Source: Baffinella frigidus (taxonomy: Eukaryota > Cryptophyceae > Cryptomonadales > Baffinellaceae). Taken from it: a stretch of DNA of 11,051 nucleotides. Position numbers and translations under genes: made by a program. Where the stretch lies: assembly GCA_026770585.1 (NCBI GenBank), contig MU646378.1, forward strand, positions 203,458 through 214,508, given 5' to 3'. Under the pieces are notes generated by a model. The model saw only the letters and a program-made list of their open reading frames with translations. It did no database searches and had not been told where the DNA came from. Positions 1-6,131 of this stretch are shown here, piece by piece (position 1 is the stretch's first letter; every line of letters starts with the position of its first letter).

Positions 1-1
1 C

Positions 2-181
2 GGGCTTGTAAGCGATGGGGGGAGGGCCTCTGGTGTCCTCGGAGGGAGAGAGCTGACGGATCCCGCCAGCTGGCAGTCGTTTGAGCACGGGGCGGGGGGG
101 ATGGTGATTCGGCATGCGGATAAGGGGAGGAGCTTCACGGTGCTGGAGGGGTTGGCAGATGGGACCACTCTGCCCGCGCAG
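2..181 (+). CDS. Unrecognised protein, candidate exon EX1 (5' end uncertain)
   Basis: An open frame runs from the window edge and, read from base 2, reaches a CAG at 179-181 followed by GTGCCC, a possible but weak donor in phase 0. The frame itself stays open to a TGA near 275. The piece may be a whole 60-codon segment, or it may begin after the acceptor-like CAG at 74-76; the latter gives a 35-codon exon starting SFEHGAGGMVIRHADKG. The TGGCAG|TCGTTT context at that point recurs at the exon copy at 1072, which favours a real acceptor. A 33-bp relative of the 3' boundary (167-199) occurs at 552-584. I do not recognise the protein. The ADKG in it superficially recalls the RTDKG catalytic motif of Pus1 enzymes, but it has an extra residue and lacks the Thr, so I do not claim it. 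It is probably the upstream part of the same gene as EX2 to EX5. Confidence 0.35.
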
Positions 182-199
182 GTGCCCCTGATCTCATCC
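167..199 (+). repeat. EX1 3' boundary, direct repeat copy 1
   Basis: This 33-bp stretch, spanning the possible donor CGCGCAG|GTGCCC and ending ATCTCATCC, is matched with a few mismatches by 552-584. It is the first of many cases in the window where an exon boundary has a second copy nearby. Confidence 0.7.
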
Positions 200-340
200 G
201 GATTGGTGGTTAATGTAAATGATCGCTCCCTTAGGGAATTGGATCCTTCGTTTCAGAATTTAGGCGAACGGTTTTGATTCCGTATGGGTGGACAGTATTT
301 GAATGCAAAGCTCGTCGCGATTGAATCACCTCGAGCAGAG

Positions 341-551
341 GGTAGAGCCAATCTGGTAGGACTTGGCCAGAGCGAACTTCGAAGTAGCGAGATTGCGAAC
401 TTCTAGATGGACTCTTTTGGACATGTAGTGTTTTAAATTCAAATTTTGCGGTACAAATCGGTGTTTACTAATAATTACAGTCCATCTAGAAGTTCGCAAT
501 CTCGCAACTTCGAAGTTCGCTCTGGCCAAGTCCTACCAGATTGGCTCTACC
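341..551. mobile_element. Fold-back (MITE-like) element with 72-bp inverted arms
   Basis: Bases 341-412 and 480-551 are inverted copies of each other: 72 bp with a single mismatch (the CGCTAC/CGCAAC position), separated by a 67-nt AT-rich spacer (413-479). Just outside the arms, CAGAG on the left pairs with CTCTG on the right after one extra base, so the fold extends slightly. No transposase frame is present; the open frame on the minus strand here is only the two arms read through. The near identity of the arms implies recent origin or ongoing conversion. The right arm abuts the second copy of the EX1 boundary (552-584). It is a non-autonomous fold-back element or a local inverted duplication; no clear target-site duplication was seen. 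Confidence 0.8.
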
Positions 552-584
552 ACTCTGTTCGCGCAGGTTCACCCGATCTCATCC
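552..584 (+). repeat. Partial copy of EX1 3' boundary
   Basis: This is the copy of 167-199, with the sequence CGCGCAG|GTTCACC at the junction and the same ATCTCATCC ending. No long open frame is attached to it. It directly follows the right arm of the fold-back element. Confidence 0.65.
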
Positions 585-1008
585 CGCTGAGAATTTGAAC
601 TAAATGCTGACTCCTATAGGGAATTGGCAACGTGTGCAATGGTTGAATGGTTCGTGGCCATCAAATCTGAAACCTACTCTATCACAGACCGGTGCTCTCC
701 ATCCCTTTGGTCCCAGCTGTGACATGAAATTGGCAATTTTGTTTTCGAAGCTGGTTAATCAAGTGAGGAGGGGGGTCGTTTTCGAATGCGGTCTTCTGAT
801 GCATGCTCGTGCTGGAAGTCGTTTTGGAGCTATTCTGGTAGGAATTGGCCGCTTCCGGCTTCGAGATTTGCCGACTTGGAGGCTTCAAAAAGGTTGTAAA
901 GGTTGTAAACCGTTTCTACACGCACCGTTCCGGCTGACTGATGTCGAATCTGGGTAATCAAGTGAGGGGGGGGGTACGTTTTTGAATGCGGCTTACTGAC
1001 GTTTCTCT
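585..1008. other. Intron-like spacer with a 48-bp direct repeat
   Basis: No convincing exon was found. Bases 751-798 and 950-997 are diverged direct repeats that share TAATCAAGTGAGG, a G run, and GAATGCGG. A weaker relative lies around 270-310. A TGGAAGTCGTTTTGGAG at about 815 recalls the acceptor contexts at 71-82 and 1066-1077. The 117-codon frame starting at 604 crosses this repeat and has no recognisable content. Confidence 0.5.
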
Positions 1009-1060
1009 CCCTCCCTCTCCCTCTCCCTCTCCCTCTCCCTCCCTCCCTCTCTCTCTCTCG
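1009..1060 (+). repeat. CCCTCT / CT microsatellite
   Basis: A pure pyrimidine tract of CCCTCT and CT units. It lies just upstream of the acceptor at 1069-1071 and can serve as its polypyrimidine tract. It produces spurious Ser/Pro and Arg/Glu open frames on both strands. Confidence 0.85.
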
Positions 1061-1071
1061 CGTGGTGGCAG

Positions 1072-1140
1072 TCGTTTTTCGAGTGGGAGCAGCAACGCGG
1101 AGAGGAGGGGGAGTCGCCCGCTGTCCAACTTGCCGTCAAG
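1072..1140 (+). CDS. Unrecognised protein, exon EX2 copy 1 (strong acceptor, weak donor)
   Basis: This 69-bp segment of 23 open codons follows GGTGGCAG and a long polypyrimidine tract, and ends AAG|GTCGAG. It encodes SFFEWEQQRGEEGESPAVQL plus AVK. A second copy with the same reading frame lies at 1868-1945, where the donor is the much better AAG|GTGCGT. Both copies differ mostly at positions that keep the frame, which supports coding in this frame. I do not recognise a domain. Which copy is used, or whether both are, cannot be told from sequence. Confidence 0.4.
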
Positions 1141-1350
1141 GTCGAGCCCCACCCCAGCTGGGTTGACAAGACTATTCTCAAGATGCCGTGCTGGGTTCTC
1201 TGTAACACCAACCATCTGTCAAGGTCCAACCGTCTGTCAAGGAACACCAACCGTCTGTCAAGGTCTAGCCCCCACCCAGCTGGGTTGACAGACTATTCTC
1301 AAGATGCCGTTCTGGGTTTGCGTCAACTTTGGAGGGGAAACGATCCCGGG
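1130..1350 (+). repeat. Diverged repeats carrying CTGTCAAGG...TTGACAGACTATTCTCAAG
   Basis: Copies of a roughly 50-bp unit (CAGCTGGGTTGACA, then GACTATTCTCAAG, then GCCG and CTGGGTT) start near 1155 and 1277, with short CTGTCAAGG units between them at about 1217, 1233 and 1255. They belong to the same family as the longer repeat units that follow. Confidence 0.75.
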
Positions 1351-1555
1351 CTAACCAAATTGGTGAACCCAGAAAGACTGAGACATAGCCCCACCCCAGT
1401 TGCGTTGACAAGACTATTCTCAAGATGCCGTTCTGGGTTCTCTGTAAAAATCAGTCAGCTTTGTATCGAACACCAACCGTCTGTCAAGGTCTAGCCCCAC
1501 CCCAGCTGGGTTGACAGACTATTCTCAAGTTGACGTTCTGGGTTTGCGGTGCACG
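1351..1555 (+). repeat. 205-bp direct repeat, unit 1
   Basis: By eye this unit matches 1588-1792 over all 205 bp with one substitution (GAACACC versus GCACACC). It begins CTAACCAAATTGGTGAACCC and ends TTTGCGGTGCACG, and contains two of the smaller TTGACA...CTATTCTCAAG units. Confidence 0.9.
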
Positions 1556-1587
1556 ATCTCGGAGGTCGCCGGATCATTAAAAAAAAG

Positions 1588-1792
1588 CTAACCAAATTGG
1601 TGAACCCAGAAAGACTGAGACATAGCCCCACCCCAGTTGCGTTGACAAGACTATTCTCAAGATGCCGTTCTGGGTTCTCTGTAAAAATCAGTCAGCTTTG
1701 TATCGCACACCAACCGTCTGTCAAGGTCTAGCCCCACCCCAGCTGGGTTGACAGACTATTCTCAAGTTGACGTTCTGGGTTTGCGGTGCACG
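1588..1792 (+). repeat. 205-bp direct repeat, unit 2
   Basis: Second unit, starting 237 bp after unit 1. A third, more diverged start (CTAACCAACTTGGTGAACCC) lies at 1824, and the preceding GTCAACTTTGGAGGGG is present both at about 1322 and at 1796. The array is therefore at least 2.3 units long, and its two central units are the youngest. Confidence 0.9.
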
Positions 1793-1867
1793 TCCGTCAA
1801 CTTTGGAGGGGGGACGAGCCCGGGCTAACCAACTTGGTGAACCCAGAACGACTAATACACAGCTAGA

Positions 1868-1945
1868 CTGTCGCTGGATTTTTCCGAGTGGGAGCAGCAA
1901 CGCGGGGAGAAAGGGGGGTCTCCCGCTGTCCAAGTTGCCGTCAAG
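1868..1945 (+). CDS. Unrecognised protein, exon EX2 copy 2 (strong donor)
   Basis: A 26-codon open segment reading LSLDFSEWEQQRGEKGGSPA, then VQVAVK, and ending AAG|GTGCGT, a near-ideal donor in phase 0. It is the in-frame relative of 1072-1140. The upstream acceptor is poor: a TAG at 1864-1866 leaves one extra base, so the 5' boundary is uncertain. Joined in phase 0 to EX3 it would give ...VQVAVK then VDGEWLV.... No known domain was recognised. Confidence 0.45.
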
Positions 1946-2180
1946 GTGCGTGCTCCTTCTTTGCCAGGAAAAACAATTGATGGTTTAGCAGATACGACTG
2001 CTACCAATAGATACTCTTCTGAAAAATGTTGAGTGTTTATGTGTGAGGAAAAACCAGCATACTGTCGAAATAATTACTACCACCACGAGGTAATTCTCCC
2101 TTGGCTTGGCTTGGGATTCTCCGCCAAAAAATCCATGACATGTAGACATGGTGTGCCTCGCCAGGTCACAAGGGGGAATT
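1946..2180. other. Intron-like spacer
   Basis: Begins GTGCGTGC after EX2 copy 2. No repeat or exon stands out up to about 2180. Confidence 0.35.
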
Positions 2181-2182
2181 TA

Positions 2183-2425
2183 TCCGAAATTTATTCTTGG
2201 ATTCTTTCCCAGAAAACACGCCAAACGTTTGCAATTCGAGCCATCCCTACCACGCAAGAGTGTAGGGCAGAGTGGCCTGCAGGAGAAATAGCCAGATCTG
2301 GCTATTTTGAAAAGTTCATAAGTCAACATTCTCCGCCGAGAAAAATCGAAATTTCGGAAAGTTGATACAAATTCCGTGTGAACTGACTTGTTTTCCCAGG
2401 TCAGTCTTACACTCTTGCGTGGTAG
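2183..2425. mobile_element. Inverted-repeat cluster (MITE-like) with a 22-bp palindrome
   Basis: An 18-bp perfect inverted pair (2247-2264 and 2408-2425; TACCACGCAAGAGTGTA-type arms) encloses a perfect 22-nt palindrome at 2286-2307 (AAATAGCCAGATCTGGCTAT, then TT). A further inverted pair TCCGAAATTT (2183-2192) and AAATTTCGGA (2349-2358) overlaps it. The symmetry explains the open frames on both strands here. It is likely a decayed non-autonomous element. Confidence 0.6.
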
Positions 2426-2439
2426 GCGAAATGACATTT

Positions 2440-2519
2440 CATTCGCACCAGGAAACACTTTTGAAACGAGGGAGCCTCAATGTGAAATTCTCATGTGTGA
2501 CCTGGCGTGGTCAGGTGAA
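2440..2519 (+). repeat. 80-bp direct repeat, copy 1
   Basis: Matches 3009-3089: both contain ACCAGGAAA, GGGAGCCTCAATGT and ACCTGGCGTGGTCAGGTG. The second copy runs directly into an exon EX3 copy at the shared GGTCAG|GTG acceptor. In this first copy the exon part has been replaced by other sequence. Confidence 0.8.
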
Positions 2520-2541
2520 CAGGGACCCCTGCTGTACTGCC

Positions 2542-2695
2542 TACCACCAGCCCTCACGACCTGAGCAAAACGGCGAATTTCGATATCGGGTTTCAAGGGG
2601 TTTGAAGTCGGAATCCGACATCAACGGCTCCAATTCCCCGTGAAACCGGGAAATCGAAAATCAATGATTTGCTCAGGCCGTGAGGGTTGGTGGTA
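2542..2695. mobile_element. Fold-back element, 28-bp inverted arms
   Basis: Bases 2542-2569 and 2668-2695 are inverted copies with two mismatches, with weaker pairing continuing inward around CGGGTTTCA and TGAAACCG. CTGCTGTACTGCCTACCAC, which lies at the left edge (about 2529), recurs at about 2735, just outside the right edge, as a direct repeat. There is no coding capacity beyond read-through frames. Confidence 0.7.
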
Positions 2696-2778
2696 CCACA
2701 GCACCCTACGGAACGCCGGAAGAAGGGTGACCATCCTGCTGTACTGCCTACCACACCCTGCACACTACAAAAGGTCAG

Positions 2779-2816
2779 GTGGATGGGAAGTGGCTGGTAA
2801 CGCAGGAAAGCTTCCT
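2779..2816 (+). repeat. EX3 shadow copy 1 (acceptor plus 5' end)
   Basis: Follows AGGTCAG and reads VDGKWLVTQESFL, then diverges from EX3 after CTTCCT. No donor follows. The acceptor and first 38 bp are kept; the remainder of the exon is absent. Confidence 0.75.
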
Positions 2817-2899
2817 CTGCATATCATGGATTTGTTGATGTATAATCCTTAGGAGGGATCGCCTCTTTGTTTTTGTTGTCCTTTTGGAGGTATGTTCAG

Positions 2900-2970
2900 G
2901 TGGACGGGGAGTGGCTGGTAACGCAGGAAAGCTTTCTCTCGGACTTCGATACGTCTCCGGATGCATCCCG
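2900..2970 (+). repeat. EX3 shadow copy 2 (acceptor plus two thirds of exon)
   Basis: Follows TATGTTCAG and reads VDGEWLVTQESFLSDFDTSP, then DAS, identical in sense to EX3. It diverges at the point where EX3 continues GMQTRS. The frame stays open into about 3050, but no good donor was seen. Confidence 0.8.
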
Positions 2971-3008
2971 AAAAACCAGCAATTGGAGCAATTCCTGGGC
3001 GCAAAAAT

Positions 3009-3089
3009 ATTTCATTCTACCAGGAAATACTTATGAAAATAGGGAGCCTCAATGTTGAATTATCATGTGTCACCTGGCGTGGTCAGGTG
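3009..3089 (+). repeat. 80-bp direct repeat, copy 2, carrying an EX3 acceptor
   Basis: Second copy of 2440-2519. It ends in GGTCAG|GTGG, the acceptor of EX3 shadow copy 3, which shows that the duplicated unit included intron, splice site and exon together. Confidence 0.8.
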
Positions 3090-3146
3090 GATGGGGAGTG
3101 GCTGGTGACCCAGGAGAGCTTTCTCTCGGACTTCGACACGTCTTCG
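3087..3146 (+). repeat. EX3 shadow copy 3 (acceptor plus 5' half)
   Basis: Reads VDGEWLVTQESFLSDFDTS in the exon frame, then leaves the EX3 sequence at TCTTCGG. The acceptor is intact and no matching donor is present. Confidence 0.8.
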
Positions 3147-3243
3147 GTTGACACCGGAATTAGGATGTCCATCGTGATGACGGCGCATCCGCGCTAGGGT
3201 TTGTTTGCACTGTGACGGTGTTGACTAAACATGGCGGTGCTAG

Positions 3244-3360
3244 GTGGACGGGGAGTGGCTGGTGACCCAGGAAAGCTTCCTGTCAGACTTCGACACGTCT
3301 CTGGATGCGTCCGGGATGCAGACTCGAAGCCTCAAGGTCAGAAAGACCGCCCGGATCAAG
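3244..3360 (+). CDS. Unrecognised protein, exon EX3 (complete copy)
   Basis: This 117-bp segment of exactly 39 codons lies between GTGCTAG and a strong donor AAG|GTCAGT, in phase 0 at both ends. It reads VDGEWLVTQESFLSDFDTSL, then DASGMQTRSLKVRKTARIK. It is the only one of five related copies that has both splice sites and the full sequence. The 3' half is basic. No domain was recognised. EX2 ends in phase 0 and EX4 starts in phase 0, so EX2-EX3-EX4 can be joined without a shift. The preserved frame across three 5' copies supports the coding frame. Confidence 0.6.
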
Positions 3361-3484
3361 GTCAGTCTCATCTCCGCAAACGTTTTAATTCATTGGTTTT
3401 GGCGCAACGAAATTTACTACGCAAATGCTCTTTACTGTTACTAGTATGACCCGATCGTGTAGTAAATTTCGTAGATGTCGAGAC

Positions 3485-3546
3485 CGGGATGCAGACACGA
3501 AGCCTCAAGGTCAGAAAGACCGCCCGAGTCAAGGTCAGTCCTCACG
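3485..3546 (+). repeat. EX3 shadow copy 4 (3' end plus donor)
   Basis: Repeats the last third of EX3 (GMQTRSLKVRKTARVK in frame) and its donor AAG|GTCAGT, but has no 5' half. This mirrors the upstream copies, which keep the acceptor and lack the donor. Confidence 0.8.
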
Positions 3547-3554
3547 AGACTTCC

Positions 3555-3770
3555 CCACGGTGGTTGACTGAATTTCACCTTGGTTGACTGAACCAGGCAG
3601 GCTTGGTGTGTTGATGTTCAGTGAACCGGGCGGGCTTTCTTCGTGGCTGTTAACTGAAAAGGGAAGGATTTTGGTGTGGATGTTGACTAAAACGGGGAGG
3701 ATTTTTGTGTGTGGGTGTACAGTTGTACAGGTGTACACGGGGAGGATTTTTGACTGAACCGGAAGGGGTT
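3555..3770 (+). repeat. Diverged repeats of GTTGACTGAA and GGGGAGGATTTTTG
   Basis: The stretch is built from imperfect units of roughly 50-60 bp containing GTTGACTGAA or GTTAACTGAA, then a G-rich block, then GGATTTT. No exon was seen. The minus-strand frame across it is repeat-derived. Confidence 0.6.
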
Positions 3771-3918
3771 GGATAGAAGGCTGTGTTTCCTGGCCCAACG
3801 TCGATATTTGAGCTGGGTCTCCGTTGAATTCGACCAGGCTACACAAGGCTAACCAGGCGAACAGAATAAAACCCGGGGGCTGTACAAGTGGGGCCTATCC
3901 ATGTGTGATTTATAACCG
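3771..3918. other. Intron-like spacer
   Basis: Lies between the GTTGACTGAA repeats and the 21-nt hairpin. No repeat structure, exon or RNA gene was recognised in it. Confidence 0.3.
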
Positions 3919-3939
3919 ACCGACCGCTGAGCGGTCGGT
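3919..3939. repeat. Perfect 21-nt palindrome (hairpin)
   Basis: ACCGACCGCT and AGCGGTCGGT pair perfectly around one central G. It lies in otherwise unremarkable intronic sequence. There is no T-run after it and no nearby gene end, so it is not called a terminator. Confidence 0.8.
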
Positions 3940-4106
3940 AACGTGATCATTTCCCTACAAAACTTTACAAGTCCCTTTTATTCTGTTCGCCTGGGTAGCC
4001 TCGTGTGGGGAACCGCGCCTTTGGGATTCGAGCCGATGTTTTTGTGTGGTCCTGTCCTCGAACGTTTTCAACCAGCTTCCCTTCCAAACACAATGGGAAT
4101 ACGCAT

Positions 4107-4160
4107 TTTCCAAAATGGTTTCTGCCCAAAGTTGTTCCAAAATGGTTTCTACTCAAAGAA
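4107..4160 (+). repeat. Tandem pair of CCAAAATGGTTTCT units
   Basis: CCAAAATGGTTTCTGCCCAAAG and CCAAAATGGTTTCTACTCAAAG lie about 26 bp apart, separated by TTGTT. Confidence 0.7.
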
Positions 4161-4162
4161 TT

Positions 4163-4312
4163 TTGGGCCCCATTTCTCTGCAGAGAAATAGACCGCCAAA
4201 ACAATGAAAAATGGAAAAAGGTGACGTTCTTTGTACCAGAATCGTCAACTTTGGAAAAATAAATATTTTCGCAGCCAACTTCTCTGCACGCTGCTCTGCG
4301 CAGCGTCATTCT
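4163..4312. mobile_element. Decayed relative of the 4411-4641 inverted-repeat element
   Basis: Carries the same ordered landmarks as the element downstream: CTGCAGAGAAAT then GACCGCC at the left, a TTTGTACCA in the middle, and GCCAACTTCTCTGCAC at the right as the inverted partner. A hairpin CGCTGC-TCT-GCGCAGCG-like sequence follows at its right edge. Divergence is high. Confidence 0.5.
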
Positions 4313-4410
4313 GAAATGCACGCACAATCCGCCCAGCCTTACATGGCAAAAAGATCCTGAGCACGTCTGCCACCAACTAGCCCGGGCGGTTCCTGCTACT
4401 GACCATCCGT

Positions 4411-4641
4411 CTTAGGACGACAACCAAACCGGTTTGGTTGTCGTCCTAAGACTAGAACCGTGTGCAGAGAAATTGGCCGCCGGAACAACGAAGAATTGGT
4501 TAAAGTTGCGTTTTGGTACCAAAGACGAATGCGTTTTTTGTACCAAAGACGAAAACGTTTGTAACAAAGACGAAAACCATGTTTGTTTGTTTTTCCGGCT
4601 GTCAACTTCTCTGCACACCGCTCTAGTCTTAGGACGACAAC
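4411..4641. mobile_element. MITE-like element with 47-bp imperfect arms and a 40-bp palindromic end
   Basis: Bases 4411-4450 are a perfect 40-bp palindrome made of two 20-bp arms with no loop (CTTAGGACGACAACCAAACC and its complement). Bases 4437-4483 pair with 4595-4641 as 47-bp inverted arms with about five mismatches. The interior (about 4515-4580) holds three CCAAAGACGAA(A/T)-type tandem units. The minus-strand 188-codon frame crossing it has no recognisable domain and arises from the element. It may be the inner part of a larger element whose left half is duplicated in inverse orientation. Confidence 0.7.
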
Positions 4642-4820
4642 TAAACCGGGGATGGTCAGTACACACTGCTTTACACAAACCTGGCGTTGGCCAGTCGAGG
4701 AGCGTGCGGACACGTGACATGACATTCCAGATGGGCTTTACACCAATATTTGAACAACAAAGACGTTTGTACGATAGGCAAGGTACGCACTCCTGAGTCC
4801 TTTCGGCATGATGTGCGCAG

Positions 4821-4850
4821 ATCGTTGCGCCGTGTGACCGGACACGTGAC
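4821..4850 (+). repeat. EX4 shadow copy 1 (acceptor plus 5' end)
   Basis: Begins after ATGTGCGCAG and repeats ATCGTTGCGCCGTGTGACC, then diverges. The frame does not continue into the acidic linker. Confidence 0.75.
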
Positions 4851-5110
4851 GTGGAGGCAAATTCTAGATGAGCTTTAAAACAATGTTGGAAACGCGTGTG
4901 TGCGATAAGCAAGGCAAGCACCCCTATATTACGCGTGCCGGGACGACGTGCGCGCCTTCTCGAGCCATTGTGGCACATAATTCACTACCAGGGGCCTTTT
5001 AAAATTCCAGACGATCTTCACAACAATATTTGAAAGGCGTTTGTACGATAAGTAATGTATGCACCCCTGAGTCCTGCCGGCATGATGTGACCATTTTGCG
5101 TTGTGTGCAG

Positions 5111-5142
5111 ATCGTTGCGCCGTGTGACCGCCGGGACGGCGT
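5111..5142 (+). repeat. EX4 shadow copy 2 (acceptor plus 5' end)
   Basis: Begins after TTGTGTGCAG and repeats the first 32 bp of EX4 with minor changes. It diverges after GACGGCGTG. Confidence 0.75.
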
Positions 5143-5247
5143 GGTGCCCTCATGGCTCTGAATCCCCTCTCAAAAGTTCGAAACCCACCTGCCGCGTTTG
5201 AGTCAAGAGGCGTGCTGGGGATGTGATGTGGCGCGCGTTGTGTGCAG

Positions 5248-5528
5248 ATCGTTGCGCCGTGTGACCGACGGGACGACGTGCGCGGGGCGAAACAGAGCGG
5301 GGGGGAGAAGGAGGATGGAGATGATGGGAAGGATGGGAAGGGGGGAGATGGGGAGGAAGAGGGGGAGGAGGAGGATGGGGAGGAGAAGGAAGGGGGGAGC
5401 GAAGGGGAGGAGGAAGAGGAGGAGAAGAAGAAGAAGGTTGGGAGCGACGGGGAGGGAGATGGGGGGGAGTGGACGGTTGGGGATGACGTGAGGTACTTCC
5501 AGGGCGAGGATGGGAAGTTGTATCTCAG
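5248..5528 (+). CDS. Unrecognised protein, exon EX4: acidic linker plus start of a GDDV...DGKLYL domain
   Basis: Starts after TTGTGTGCAG in phase 0 (IVAPCDRRDDVRGAKQ) and ends CTC AG|GTATGA with two bases of the next codon. Residues about 17-75 are almost only Gly, Glu, Asp and Lys, an acidic disordered linker. The last 18 or so residues, WTVGDDVRYFQGEDGKLYLR, look folded. The GDDV...DGKxYL pattern loosely resembles the opening of a BAH-type chromatin domain, but I cannot confirm this. The split Arg codon completes with the G at 5828. The frame rests on the clean splice to EX5; the GA-rich stretch alone would be open in several frames. The long minus-strand Ser/Pro frame opposite is its shadow. 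Confidence 0.6.
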
Positions 5529-5827
5529 GTATGACCTCGCCCGCAACGCACCGAAACCCCGCACCCCTAAACCCTAGCCCCCTAACCCCCTTACCCCCCT
5601 GACCCCCTGATCCCCCAACCCTCTGAACCCTAATTCGCTAACCCCCTTACCCTTCCGCGCGGAGGGGAGAATTCGTCGAGGAACTCTACGTATTGAGTTT
5701 CGGTTTCGGTGTGGTTCTTTCGTCGCTACCACTTCAATTGATCTTCAACTGGTAGCCTTAACGTCACCAATTTGTTTCAAGTTATCGTTACATAATAACG
5801 TCATCAATAACGGCATCGTTCTCGCAG
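5529..5827 (+). other. Intron between EX4 and EX5 (299 bp)
   Basis: GTATGA at the 5' end and CTCGCAG at the 3' end. Bases about 5549-5655 are degenerate CCCTAA/CCCCCTAA-type repeats resembling plant-type telomere sequence. The rest (5656-5827) has no exon-like content. Confidence 0.7.
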
Positions 5828-6131
5828 GCTCTGTGACTGGCTTGCGCTGGACGAGAAGACGCTCGAACCGTCATCTGGCCCTCTACTCGCGCTCCACCCG
5901 GGCACCGTGATCTCAGCAATCGGTTTCCTCGTGACCACTTCGGGCGGCGCCGGGGACGTGACCATCGGTCGCGTCCGCGGGATTTCCCGAGATGCTGACG
6001 GGGGGAAGGAAAACAGCGACGTTTCGGATGGGGAGGAGGAGGCGGGGGGGGAGGCGGATGGGGATAAGAAGTTTGCTGACGCGTGCGTTCGGGACAACAC
6101 GCGGGTGCGTGTCACGCTACCGCGCAACTGA
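5828..6131 (+). CDS. Unrecognised protein, exon EX5 (terminal, or spliced at 6104)
   Basis: The first base completes the Arg codon left by EX4, giving ...DGKLYLR then LCDWLALDEKTLEPSSG. The frame continues through LLALHPGTVISAIGFLVTTS and VTIGRVRGIS, then a second acidic stretch rich in Gly, Glu and Asp, and ends DNTRVRVTLPRN with TGA at 6129-6131. An alternative donor CGG|GTGCGT at 6104/6105 is in phase 0 and would bypass the stop, joining the first Pus1-like exon (6817) in frame. I favour a coding exon but cannot choose between the two 3' ends. I do not recognise the domain. The sequence LCDWLALDEKTLEP is compatible with the second strand and helix of the domain begun in EX4, but that is inference. 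Confidence 0.6.

Larger units (their letters stand above)
4740..5147 (+). repeat. Diverged tandem repeats carrying EX4-like acceptors
   Basis: Units share CAATATTTGAA, a GTTTGTACGATA(A/G)G-like block, CACTCCTGAGTCC or CACCCCTGAGTCC, CGGCATGATGTG, and then GCAGATCGTTGCGCCGTGTG. The last part is the 3' splice site and start of exon EX4. Copies with that acceptor lie at 4821 and 5111, and a piece without it (CCGGGACGACGTGCGCG) at about 4938. An intervening unit around 4861-4930 keeps only GATAAGCAAGG...CACCCC. Confidence 0.7.

Noticed and set aside
95-135. RHADKG as the Pus1 catalytic Asp motif
   Set aside because: The family motif is R-T-D-(K/R/A)-G-V; here there is an additional residue and no Thr, and the surrounding sequence does not fit the expected strand and helix. 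I treat it as chance.
604-957. 117-codon plus-strand frame
   Set aside because: It crosses a diverged direct repeat, has no recognisable content and no acceptor or donor pattern, and probably lies in an intron.
1009-1060. CRISPR array
   Set aside because: It is a short microsatellite without spacers. The longer repeats at 1130-1792 also lack regular spacer-repeat alternation.
3535-3846. 103-codon minus-strand frame
   Set aside because: It is the complement of the GTTGACTGAA/GGATTTT repeats; the peptide is a repeat translation.
3919-3939. Transcription terminator
   Set aside because: A strong hairpin but without a T-run or gene end, and the genome is eukaryotic, so a bacterial-style terminator makes no sense.
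4412-4978. 188-codon minus-strand frame
   Set aside because: It spans the inverted-repeat element and tandem repeats, has no recognisable domain, and overlaps frames on the other strand created by the same symmetry.
4929-5564. 211-codon minus-strand frame rich in Ser and Pro
   Set aside because: It is the complement of the Glu/Gly/Lys-rich exon EX4 and of upstream repeats. Its composition is purely that of the low-complexity tract, and no splice or domain evidence supports it.
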